Shown in pieces: positions 22,051 to 29,503 of a stretch of DNA of 64,000 nt. The DNA comes from Marinomonas algicola (GTDB taxonomy: Bacteria > Pseudomonadota > Gammaproteobacteria > Pseudomonadales > Marinomonadaceae). How positions within the stretch are numbered: the stretch's first letter is position 1; each line of letters opens with the position of its first letter. The DNA lies in the NCBI RefSeq assembly GCF_014805825.1, contig NZ_CP061942.1, positions 62,001-126,000 of the forward strand. Reading direction: 5' to 3'. The translations under genes were made by a program, and so were the position numbers. Under the pieces are notes generated by a model. The model was not told where the DNA came from, ran no database searches, and worked only from the letters and a program-made list of their open reading frames with translations.

Positions 22051-23394
22051 ATGTCATCCGAACCCACAAAGAAAAACTTACCTAAAGAAGATCTTGAGTT
22101 TGTGTCCAGCCTTAGCCAAGCCACGCTTGAGCAGCCTAAACGTTACTCTACTCTGATCACTTGGACGATTGTACTGGCTGTTTTGTGGCTTATTGTTTGG
22201 GCCAATATGGCGGAGTTGGATAAGATCGTTCGCGGCTCAGGCAAAGTCGTCCCGTCGAACAAAGTACAGATCGTACAGAACCTCGAAGGTGGCATTATCA
22301 GTGAGATTTTAACTTCTTCTGGCGATGTCATTGAAAAAGGTCAAACGCTTATTCAGTTGGATAATACACAGTTTGCCAGTTCATTCAGTGAAAAATTACT
22401 GGAGATGCAAGCGTTGCAGGCTAAAGCAGCACGCCTGGCCGCCGAAGCCAATTCGGCTGATTTTGTCACTCCAAAGCAATACGATTCAGACTTTGAGAAA
22501 CAGTTTTACCAGCGTGAACAAAGCCTGTTTTTAAAGCGTAAAAAGCAGCAAAGCATTGCCATTGAAATTATTCAGCAGCAGATCGTACAACACCAAACCG
22601 AGCTGGATAATGCTCGTGAACAACTTGACCAATTGCGCGATTCACTCAAGCTTTTGGACCAAGAAATCGAAATGACGAAGCCGCTAGTAACACGGGGCTT
22701 CGCTTCAGAAGTCAGTCTACTCAAAACGCGCCGTGAGCGTAATGATACCTTTGGTAAGCTCAACTCTATTGAGCTGTCTATCCCTAAATATCGCGCTCTC
22801 ATCGCAGAAACTCAGCAAAAAATCGCTGAAATTCGACAAACGAATCGTAATGAAGCACAAGAATCACTCAATGAAACCTTAGCCCGTATTTCACAGCTAG
22901 AAAACATCAATGTTGCCTTAGAAGACAAGGTACAGCGTACGAATATCAAGTCTCCTGTAAGTGGTGTGATCTCAGAACTTTTAGTCAATACCCTTGGGGA
23001 AGTGGTTCAACCCGGCAGTGACCTCGCCAAAATCGTGCCGATTGAAGACTCTCTCATACTCGAAACACGGGTTCAGCCATCTGATATTGGTTTTATCAAA
23101 AAAGGTCTACCTGCGAAAGTGAAGTTTACGGCGTACGATTTTGCCGTGTACGGTGGCTTAGACGGTACGGTCGAACAGGTATCAGCTGACACCCTGACAG
23201 ATGAAGAAGGCAAAAGTTATTATCTGGTTCGGATTCGCACAGAAAAAAACTACTTGGGCACTGAAGCGTGGCCTTTGAGTCTAATGCCAGGTATGATGGC
23301 CAATGTCGATGTCATTGTCGGCAAACATACTATTCTAGATTATCTCCTCAAGCCCATCTTGAAGACTAAAGAACTAGCCCTACGAGAGTCCTAA
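22051..23394 (+). CDS. lapC: HlyD-family periplasmic adaptor of type I secretion (LapC-like)
   Basis: I choose ATG 22051, since AAGGA near 22037 is well spaced for it; a TTG at 22045 overlapping the lapB stop is the alternative. The 447-aa protein has one TM segment at about 33-52, a lipoyl-like segment (GDVIEKGQTLIQLDN), a long coiled-coil hairpin (about 140-290), a second lipoyl half (VSGVISELLVNTLGEVVQPG) and a beta-barrel C-terminus. It links the LapB exporter to the TolC-like outer-membrane pore. It starts 2 bp after lapB and its stop touches the next gene, so the operon continues. Confidence 0.94.
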   Translation: MSSEPTKKNLPKEDLEFVSSLSQATLEQPKRYSTLITWTIVLAVLWLIVWANMAELDKIVRGSGKVVPSNKVQIVQNLEGGIISEILTSSGDVIEKGQTLIQLDNTQFASSFSEKLLEMQALQAKAARLAAEANSADFVTPKQYDSDFEKQFYQREQSLFLKRKKQQSIAIEIIQQQIVQHQTELDNAREQLDQLRDSLKLLDQEIEMTKPLVTRGFASEVSLLKTRRERNDTFGKLNSIELSIPKYRALIAETQQKIAEIRQTNRNEAQESLNETLARISQLENINVALEDKVQRTNIKSPVSGVISELLVNTLGEVVQPGSDLAKIVPIEDSLILETRVQPSDIGFIKKGLPAKVKFTAYDFAVYGGLDGTVEQVSADTLTDEEGKSYYLVRIRTEKNYLGTEAWPLSLMPGMMANVDVIVGKHTILDYLLKPILKTKELALRES

Positions 23395-24032
23395 TGAGTA
23401 CAGTTGAAGTACATAATCGATCCGTAGCAAAAGAACACTGCGTACTCTATACACAGGAGCCTAGAGCATTTAAAAAGTGGCTCTTTCTACGCAATGATAT
23501 CCACGTAGTTCCAGAGTGCACGGGGAAACAAGATACGCGTGTTGTCGCGATATTTCATCTGCATAACTTTACACAACAGAGCCAGCAGCTAGAGCAGTGC
23601 ATAAGACATCACAAGTGGGTTTTAGTGGTTACAAAAAAGAGCACTCCAAGTGAGGGAATTGCATTATTTAAAATGGGAGTAAAAGGTTATATTCAAGCCA
23701 ATACGCCACTTGCCACTTTAGAACAAGCCATAACAACCGTCCGACAAGGCAACGTTTGGATCGGGCATGATGTGATGAGTGCTTTGATTCAAGGAGCCCA
23801 AGCAACACCTGATATTAAGGCGTCTGAAAATACAAAGTCTTGGTGCTGTGGCTTGACTGTCCGTGAAAGAGAAACCGCGGATGCGATCTTAGAAGGCAAA
23901 ACCAATAAAGAAATTGCCGAGCAAATGAGCATATCAGAGCGTACCGTTAAATCTCACGTGCGCAATTTATTTGATAAGTTTGATGTCAACGACCGCCTCG
24001 CCCTAGTACTTAAGATTAAAAAGACGGAGTAG
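23394..24032 (+). CDS. LuxR/FixJ-type regulator with a receiver-like domain
   Basis: This 212-aa protein has a receiver-like N-terminal half and a LuxR helix-turn-helix at about 155-210 (LTVRERETADAILEGKTNKE, then ERTVKSHVRNLF). The place expected for the phosphoacceptor Asp reads VVAIFHLHNF, with no Asp, so phosphorylation is doubtful. It may respond to another signal or to protein contacts. The start overlaps the lapC stop by 1 bp, making it the last gene of the adhesin export operon. It is a likely local regulator of the adhesin or of this operon, in the way VpsT/CsgD-type regulators control matrix genes. That role is inferred from position. Confidence 0.88.
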   Translation: MSTVEVHNRSVAKEHCVLYTQEPRAFKKWLFLRNDIHVVPECTGKQDTRVVAIFHLHNFTQQSQQLEQCIRHHKWVLVVTKKSTPSEGIALFKMGVKGYIQANTPLATLEQAITTVRQGNVWIGHDVMSALIQGAQATPDIKASENTKSWCCGLTVRERETADAILEGKTNKEIAEQMSISERTVKSHVRNLFDKFDVNDRLALVLKIKKTE

Positions 24033-24145
24033 ATGGATAATTTTTAAATTGTTGTAAGGAAGTAATTTGCAAAAGTTATCCTGAATCGCCCCCTCTATCT
24101 TAGACACTCTTTAACTATATAATGTACTTTAAAGAGGAGCCCAAC

Positions 24146-24436
24146 ATGGCCGGCGAACGATATAACGAAGAATTTAAGATGGCAGCGGTTAAGCAGGTAA
24201 CTGAAGGTGGTTATTCAATTGCTGATGTTGCTAAGCGTTTAGGGATAACGACTAAAAGCCTTTATCACTGGCGTGATCGCTATGGCGAAAACGCTCACTC
24301 CTACCAAGAAAAACAATCCAATTCTGATGAGCTACGCAGACTTAAAGCAGAACTTAAACGTGTAACAGAAGAGCGCGACATCCTAAAGGAAGCCGCCGTG
24401 TTCTTTGCCGCCGAGTCGAAGAAAAATACACGTTAA
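24146..24436 (+). CDS. IS3 family transposase OrfA (helix-turn-helix protein)
   Basis: This 96-aa protein starts at ATG 24146, which has AAAGAGGAG upstream; an ATG at 24122 is in frame but lies before that ribosome site. The HTH_Tnp_1 fold is at residues 5-50 (YNEEFKMAAVKQVTEGGYSI, then VAKRLGITTKSLYHWR), followed by a leucine-zipper-like coil (DELRRLKAELKRVTEERD). It binds the IS ends. A run of A residues near 24421-24426 would allow the -1 frameshift that fuses OrfA to OrfB, since the OrfB frame continues upstream as EKYTLIKARRQKYPVRTLCR. Confidence 0.93.
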   Translation: MAGERYNEEFKMAAVKQVTEGGYSIADVAKRLGITTKSLYHWRDRYGENAHSYQEKQSNSDELRRLKAELKRVTEERDILKEAAVFFAAESKKNTR

Positions 24437-24462
24437 TAAAAGCTCGCCGACAGAAATACCCT

Positions 24463-24829
24463 GTGCGTACGCTCTGTCGCGCATTAGAAGTCCACCCCAG
24501 TGGCTTTTATGCTTGGCTTTCAAACCCCGTTAGCAAACGCGCCAAAGAAGATGATTATTTACTGGGTTTCATAAAGCAATATTGGCTAGAAAGTGGCTGT
24601 GTTTATGGCTATCGCAAGGTCTATAAAGATTTACGATCAACAGGTGAACAGTGTGGCAAGAACCGCGTATATCGACTGATGCGAACGGAGGGGCTTCAAG
24701 CTCAACGAGGATATAAGAGGAAAAATAACTATGGCGGTGGAGAACGATCAACGATTGCACCTAACCTACTTAACCGAGAGTTTGACGTTGAAAAGCCAAA
24801 TACCGTTTGGGTAACTGATATTACGTACA
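24463..24829 (+). CDS. IS3 transposase OrfB, 5' exon (interrupted by group II intron)
   Basis: This is the N-terminal part of the IS3 OrfB DDE transposase. The frame is open upstream of GTG 24463, consistent with production as an OrfAB frameshift fusion. It contains the HTH_21 region (GCVYGYRKVYKDLRSTGEQC) and the first catalytic Asp in TVWVTDITY. The coding sequence is broken after the first base of an Ile codon at 24829 by the intron. Read through the intron, the frame would stop at 24852 after six foreign residues. Splicing joins 24829 to 27106 and restores TDITYIRTREGW. Confidence 0.9.
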
Positions 24830-25491
24830 GTGTGCTCGGAGTTCAGCACTAGCATGGAATGCTTTAATGAACCACGAGTCTATTTGAAATTCATAAATAA
24901 AATGGCAGGAGCTAGCCTGTTTATGGCGTTATCTGGTTGTGCAGATAGCAGAGTCTGAGCGGCAGTGACTTATTGTATGCTGATAAGGTGATGTAACTCG
25001 CTGACAACGGGGAGTGAGGCGAATTCGTTAAGCCAAGATGCTTTTCTAGACTAAGTAGTGGACGGATGAAGAACATGAACCGATTAACCCGCATCTATGG
25101 GCTGAAACGTCGCCATTGCCTACACGAATTAACAGGCAATATGGTGCTGAGACATCGTTACAAGTAGCGTCGATGTTACCGAGTTGGTAAGTTACATGTA
25201 GGTTCTTATCAATGGATGAGTACAAAATCACAATTCTGTACTTGAGCACTATCACCTTACAGTACGATAAGGTTAAAGACTGCGATCGGCATCCACCCCA
25301 CTATGTTTGAGTTCAAATAGGTGAACCGAGGAAGGCTTGTAATGAATGCTAAGGGAGCAGACCCCGATGACATGCAAGTTGGCGGAGCGTCCGTAGTAGT
25401 CTGAGATGGGGAAAGCCCATTACATGGCGAAGGGACGCAGTTTAATTGATTTGCGCAAGCAAATTACCTGACCTTAATGAGGTGAAGACCT

Positions 25492-27015
25492 TTGATAATC
25501 AGCGAACTGCAACGTAAATTAGCAACATGGACAGCAACCGATAAAACGCGTCGCGTTAATCGATTGTTGCGCCTGATCAGTCACCCGCAATGGCTTTGCC
25601 AAGCGGCTGAAGTAACACTTTCTGCAAAAGGCGCTAAAACGCCTGGCGTTGATGGGATCACTAAAGTTCACTTACAGGCTAATTTGAATATTTACCTTGA
25701 TAAAATCAGAAATGATTTACTCTCAGGTAATTATCAACCAATGCCTGCCAGACGAATTTATATTCCTAAAGCAAATGGAAAGCAGCGCCCTTTAGGTATA
25801 CCCACCTTAAGAGACAGAATAGTACAACGTGCCATGCTCATGGCAATGGAGCCTATATGGGAAAATGATTTTCATTCATTATCCTATGGTTTTAGACCTG
25901 AGCGCAGTGTTCATCATGCAATTCGTACAATTAAGTTACAGCTAACTGATACCAATGTGCCACGGGGACGCTGGGTAGTTGAAGGAGATTTATCAAGCTA
26001 CTTTGATACGGTTCACCATCAACTACTCATGACATGCGTACGTAAACGCATCAATTGCCGACGATTTAATGAATTGCTTTGGCGATTCATCAAAGCGGGA
26101 CATATTGAACGCAACCTATTCTGTGCAACAAGCGAAGGTGTCCCACAAGGGGGCGTAATTTCTCCATTGCTGTCAAATATCATGCTGAATGAATTCGACC
26201 AGTACTTGGACAAATGTTACTTGAGTAAGAAAGCACGTAAAGACCGCTGGTACTGGAATCGTACTATCCAAGATAAACGCAACATTGCGCGAGAGGAAAA
26301 GAGACAATGGAAACCTGCGGTTGCTTATTGTCGTTATGCCGATGATTTTCTTGTGATTGTCAAAGGTAATAAACAACAAGCAGAAACAATTCGTGACCAA
26401 TGTAGAAACTTCCTCGAAGGTAAGCTCAAACTCACACTCAATATGGAGAAAACCCATATTACGCATGTGGATGATGGTTTTATCTTCCTTGGGCATAGAA
26501 TCATAAGAAAACGTGGTCCTAAAGGTAATATGCGTGTGGTGTCTGGTATTCCACATGGTAAGGCTAAAGCATTTTCTCATTCATTGAGCCAAGCTTTATC
26601 TAGTGATCTCAGTTGCAGCAAGATAGACAAGGTTGAACAACTCAGTCGAAAACTTAAAGGCTGGGCACAATTTTATCGCCATACTGATTATACCGCAAAA
26701 GTTTACAGTAAGATTGATCGTATCGTTTTCTGGAAACTTGCTAAGTGGTTGGCTAGGAAATATCGTTGCTCTATTAAGTCGTTAATGATGAAATGGATCA
26801 AACGTCCGACACCAAATCAGGCTAAGACTTGGGTGCTATTTGGTAAAAGCAATCGAGGTAATTTATGTGGTGCGTCACTCTTTAGATTAGTGAGTAGTTC
26901 TAAATTACAATTTCGTTGGCGATTACCTGAATCAAACCCCTACCTTAGAGATGAAATTAGGAATACTGTCACGTCTCGCTATATTGATGTTGCAATGGCT
27001 GTTAGCCACAATTAA
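25492..27015 (+). CDS. ltrA: Group II intron-encoded reverse transcriptase/maturase
   Basis: This 507-aa protein starts at TTG 25492, with GAGGTGAAG about 6 bp upstream. Reverse transcriptase motifs include GIPTLRDRIVQRAMLMAMEP, YGFRPERSVHHAI, EGVPQGGVISPLLSNIMLNE and the catalytic YADDF (VAYCRYADDFLVIV). A maturase X domain follows (about 370-440, LSRKLKGWAQFYRHTDY). No C-terminal HNH endonuclease zinc motif is seen, so target priming would depend on nascent strands or other nicks. It assists splicing and mobility of the surrounding intron, with its stop 5 bp before domain V. Confidence 0.95.
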   Translation: MIISELQRKLATWTATDKTRRVNRLLRLISHPQWLCQAAEVTLSAKGAKTPGVDGITKVHLQANLNIYLDKIRNDLLSGNYQPMPARRIYIPKANGKQRPLGIPTLRDRIVQRAMLMAMEPIWENDFHSLSYGFRPERSVHHAIRTIKLQLTDTNVPRGRWVVEGDLSSYFDTVHHQLLMTCVRKRINCRRFNELLWRFIKAGHIERNLFCATSEGVPQGGVISPLLSNIMLNEFDQYLDKCYLSKKARKDRWYWNRTIQDKRNIAREEKRQWKPAVAYCRYADDFLVIVKGNKQQAETIRDQCRNFLEGKLKLTLNMEKTHITHVDDGFIFLGHRIIRKRGPKGNMRVVSGIPHGKAKAFSHSLSQALSSDLSCSKIDKVEQLSRKLKGWAQFYRHTDYTAKVYSKIDRIVFWKLAKWLARKYRCSIKSLMMKWIKRPTPNQAKTWVLFGKSNRGNLCGASLFRLVSSSKLQFRWRLPESNPYLRDEIRNTVTSRYIDVAMAVSHN

Positions 27016-27020
27016 ACGGA

Positions 27021-27054
27021 GAGCCGTATGCGCTGAAAGGTGCACGTACGGTTC
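27021..27054 (+). ncRNA. Group II intron domain V catalytic hairpin
   Basis: A 34-nt hairpin begins GAGCCGTATGCG and ends GCACGTACGGTTC, with a GAAA-type loop near 27034-27037. This is the conserved catalytic core of group II introns. It lies just after the maturase stop codon and 50 nt before the intron 3' end. The region between holds domain VI with its branch-point A. Confidence 0.93.
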
Positions 27055-27105
27055 GGGGAGGAGAAGCAGAGAAATAGTTCGACTACGCTCTGCCTCTTAC
27101 TCTAC

Positions 27106-27572
27106 TTCGTACACGAGAAGGCTGGCTTTTTCTTGCTGTGATCATTGATCTATTTTCAAGACAAGTAATTGGCTGGTCTATGGATGGCTGTATTAATACA
27201 GATTTGGTACTTAATGCTATTACAATGGCTTGTTGGCGACGCAAGCCAAAGGGTGAGGTTATTGTTCATTCAGACCAAGGGTGTCAATACACGAGCTATG
27301 ATTGGCAAAGTATGCTTAAAGCTAATAATTTAGTCCCAAGCATGAGTCGTAGAGGAAACTGCCATGATAATGCGTGTGCAGAAAGCTTTTTTGCACTGTT
27401 AAAAAGAGAACGTATTCGTCGTAGAATTTATAAGAACAAAGAGGAAGGTAAAGCAGATATATTTAATTATATTGAGCTGTTTTATAATCCAACTCGACGT
27501 CATGGAAATAATGATGACTTGTCACCAATGGAGTATGAAAAGAACTATTTTTTTAAACAAAGCAGTGTCTAG
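27106..27572 (+). CDS. IS3 transposase OrfB, 3' exon
   Basis: This is the C-terminal part of the DDE transposase after the intron. The frame starts with the last two bases of the split Ile codon. It carries the second catalytic Asp (EVIVHSDQGCQYTS) and the Glu (NCHDNACAESFFALLKRE). It ends with the usual FNYIELFYNPTRRH segment and DLSPMEYEKNYF. No stop or frameshift disrupts the spliced frame, so the transposase could be made from spliced mRNA. A GTG at 27138 is an in-frame internal start of no likely importance. Confidence 0.9.
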
Positions 27573-27608
27573 GAAACTAGGAGCGATTCAGAAACTAGGA
27601 GCGATTCA
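27573..27608 (+). repeat. Tandem duplication of the IS3 right end (2 x 18 bp)
   Basis: The sequence gaaactaggagcgattca occurs at 27573-27590, as the tip of the right inverted repeat, and again directly at 27591-27608. It could be a relic of an earlier insertion of the same element at this spot, or of an imperfect transposition event. Confidence 0.85.
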
Positions 27609-27642
27609 TAGTCATTTACTCAAAACTCCATTTGCTGATTTA

Positions 27643-27927
27643 TTAAGTTAATTGTAGCACGCCTTTGACGTTCTGCAAATTATTTTCAATCCATTTCTTG
27701 TTAATAGCACCCCAATCGCTAATCTGGTAAGTCAGGTTCTTTGTCCCACCTTCTTTTTCAAGCAGTATGTCTAGCTCAGACAATGCCACCAACGTATCTT
27801 GCAAGGTGCGTTTAGGCATTCCTGCTTTCTCAATTAACAAGGGTGCTGTGTTGACTCCAGAATCAATCAAATAGGCTACATATAAGCGTCTGTAGTAGCT
27901 TGTCTTGGTTTTGCTGTAGATTGTCAT
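27643..27927 (-). CDS. Small winged helix-turn-helix protein
   Basis: This 94-aa basic protein has a helix-turn-helix-like centre (APLLIEKAGMPKRTLQDTLV) and a wing-like segment (KEGGTKNLTYQISDWG). This resembles short winged-helix DNA-binding proteins of marine gammaproteobacteria. It lies 21 bp after a 57-codon remnant in the same orientation, with which it was probably cotranscribed. The targets are unknown. Confidence 0.65.
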   Translation of the reverse strand: MTIYSKTKTSYYRRLYVAYLIDSGVNTAPLLIEKAGMPKRTLQDTLVALSELDILLEKEGGTKNLTYQISDWGAINKKWIENNLQNVKGVLQLT

Positions 27928-27948
27928 TAATATCTCTATCTCATGGCG

Positions 27949-28122
27949 TTATTTTGTGGAGTTCGGTATTTTGACTCGACTGTACAATTTCGATAACACC
28001 GCTTCTAATTCTCGTTCGTGCGGTCTTACTTTTCGTTCAAGTGTTCGTTTCTGCTTGATGCCTGAGACTCGCATTAAGTCTTTCCATCCCGCACCACCAC
28101 TCTCTAACCATTTGTTGCACAT
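27949..28122 (-). pseudogene. C-terminal remnant of an unknown protein cut by an IS3-type end
   Basis: An open frame of 57 codons (KDLMRVSGIKQKRTLERKVR near its middle) ends at TAA 27949, just before the winged-helix gene. Its apparent ATG is made from the first base of an IS3-type terminal repeat at 28122, so the original gene extended further and was truncated. It is basic and helical. I do not recognise the family. Confidence 0.5.
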
Positions 28123-28142
28123 GTCAGATTAGGTCTGAGCTA
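28122..28142 (+). repeat. IS3-type terminal repeat (isolated end)
   Basis: TGTCAGATTAGGTCTGAGCT matches, in inverted orientation, the end at 32551-32575 (which reads TGTCAGATCGGGTCTGAGCT on the minus strand). It marks the left edge of the block 28122-32575. No adjoining transposase gene remains on this side. Confidence 0.75.
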
Positions 28143-28154
28143 GTAAAATCTGTA

Positions 28155-29057
28155 TTAATCAAACATCACCATACCTGTTGTTGAGTGTTTTGAATTTAAC
28201 GCTATGGCGCTGTAATAACCATATAATATCGTGGAAATCGCCTTTATAGCCTGATCTTTACTACAGTTTTCAACAACATGAGCTAATGTATTTTTTAATA
28301 AAACCAATGTGTTTGTGTTACAAAGCTCAAGACAATCAAGTGAGACAACATTCAACTCAACCCAAGCTACTGTCTGAAGAATGTCCTTTATCATATTGTA
28401 AGACATTGTTTTTTGATTTTTTTTCTTGATTATTTGTTGAATGTTGGAAGCATTGAATTCGTTCTCTGGGTCTTCTAAGAGTGTTACTAACGCTTCTGCG
28501 GTAGCTAGTGAGACTTTATTAAATCGACACGCCAAGGGCGGCAGAGTTCGTGTTGATCCCGTTTTTTCTGCCAGCGCCTTAGTGATCAGCAACGGAAAAA
28601 CAACAAGGTTGTTGAACGCCTTTATTTTTTCAAACAATGTTTCTGTATCCTCGAGTGCTCCGGGCTTTGCTATCCTAGCTGCGATACGAGTCTGAATTGC
28701 ATATTCAACCACATCAACATCAGGCCCCCTGCTCGCAACTACATGAGCCACATATATCATGTCGCGAATTTTTATTGCAGACGATTGACTGAGGTTATTA
28801 ACAACCTCGTTTTCTTTTGCGATTCTTCGAATGTCTGAAAGCGTTAAGCTTTGATCGTGCTCCAGTTTTTTACATTCTTTGATTGAGAGTTTTAATACGT
28901 CTAATAACCCTAAACTCATAGATCCATCTGCATTAATAACGTTTCTATCAATAGCTGACTGAATAACCGACTTCAGCTCACCGACTAAAAGGTTTTTTAC
29001 CAAAATGCGCTTGGTTCGTTTGCCTTTTGCTTGCGTATGTTCTGACAATTTATGCAC
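28155..29057 (-). CDS. Unknown 300-aa helical protein divergent from a tyrosine recombinase
   Basis: I do not recognise this family. The protein is basic at the N-terminus (QAKGKRTKRILVKNLL) and otherwise mostly helical, with no signal peptide or clear membrane segment. It is divergent from the recombinase at 29504, across a 446-bp region holding three adjacent 11-bp repeats 27-60 bp upstream of its start. Those repeats could be an operator for this protein or binding sites for the recombinase. It may be a partner of the recombinase in one mobile unit, or cargo. The function stays open. Confidence 0.7.
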   Translation of the reverse strand: MHKLSEHTQAKGKRTKRILVKNLLVGELKSVIQSAIDRNVINADGSMSLGLLDVLKLSIKECKKLEHDQSLTLSDIRRIAKENEVVNNLSQSSAIKIRDMIYVAHVVASRGPDVDVVEYAIQTRIAARIAKPGALEDTETLFEKIKAFNNLVVFPLLITKALAEKTGSTRTLPPLACRFNKVSLATAEALVTLLEDPENEFNASNIQQIIKKKNQKTMSYNMIKDILQTVAWVELNVVSLDCLELCNTNTLVLLKNTLAHVVENCSKDQAIKAISTILYGYYSAIALNSKHSTTGMVMFD

Positions 29058-29083
29058 TCCCAGTGAAACTTTAAAAAATTAAC

Positions 29084-29116
29084 TTGGTACGGTATTGGTA
29101 CTATATTGTTACGATA
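29084..29116. promoter_or_regulatory. Three adjoining 11-bp direct repeats upstream of the 300-aa gene
   Basis: TTGGTACGGTA, TTGGTACTATA and TTGTTACGATA follow each other with no gap at 29084, 29095 and 29106, one helical turn apart, then the palindrome CTATATAG at 29117-29124. Such iterons usually bind a protein cooperatively. A related GTACGGTACT occurs near 29449 on the recombinase side. Confidence 0.7.
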
Positions 29117-29400
29117 CTATATAGAAAAAACAAACTCGTTGGAATCAATGAAGGTAAATTTTAAATTAAATAAATAAGATAAATAGTTTACATTGTTTAT
29201 TTTATTTTAAGGATTCACGCCCGCTATGCCCAATAACTTTTAAAAAATGAAGCACACGAGAGTGCACTGGTGAAAGAATTACCTTCATCAGAGTACTTAA
29301 ATTTTTAAAAACTCTATAAAAATAAATTGAATTACCTATCAATAATATACATTAAGTAATTGTTTTATATGATTTTTTTAAGTATCCCTAAGTTAAATTT

Positions 29401-29434
29401 ATTACTTTATGAAACATACATTTCATAAAGTAAT
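29401..29434. repeat. Perfect 34-bp inverted repeat (14-6-14) upstream of the tyrosine recombinase
   Basis: The arms ATTACTTTATGAAA (29401-29414) and TTTCATAAAGTAAT (29421-29434) are exact complements around a 6-bp spacer CATACA. It lies 70 bp before the recombinase start, in a long AT-rich non-coding region (29058-29503) with no other gene. Arm and spacer sizes are like core sites of tyrosine recombinases. An operator is the alternative. It lacks the GC-rich stem expected of a terminator. Confidence 0.75.
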
Positions 29435-29503
29435 TATTGTTGATACAAGTACGGTACTAAGTTAATATTTTCAGTACTTTCAAAAATCAGAGGATTTACG
29501 GTA

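Larger units (their letters stand above)
24830..27105 (+). mobile_element. Group II intron (ribozyme plus reverse transcriptase) inserted in IS3 orfB
   Basis: The 5' end is GTGTGC at 24830, matching the GUGYG consensus. The 3' end is TCTAC at 27105, matching the AY consensus. Domain V is at 27021-27054. The 662-nt leader before the RT gene holds the structured domains I-IV, with no other gene seen. Exact excision of 2,276 nt joins ACGTACA to TTCGTACA and rebuilds a continuous 277-codon orfB frame. That is strong evidence for correctly placed ends and probable splicing competence. Confidence 0.92.
24082..27590 (+). mobile_element. IS3-family insertion sequence, interrupted by a group II intron
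   Basis: The terminal inverted repeats are 26 bp: the left at 24082-24107 begins TGAATCGCCCC, and the right at 27565-27590 reads TGAATCGCTCC when inverted. Both end in TAGACAC. Inside are orfA, then orfB split by a group II intron at 24830-27105. Without the intron the IS is about 1.23 kb, normal for IS3. The right end is followed by a second copy of its last 18 bp at 27591-27608. Confidence 0.88.

Noticed and set aside
24122..24145. ATG 24122 as OrfA start
   Set aside because: It precedes the ribosome site AAAGAGGAG and adds residues not typical of IS3 OrfA; 24146 fits better.
29401..29434. Rho-independent terminator
   Set aside because: The stem is AT-rich, no T run follows and the flanking genes diverge, so none is expected there.
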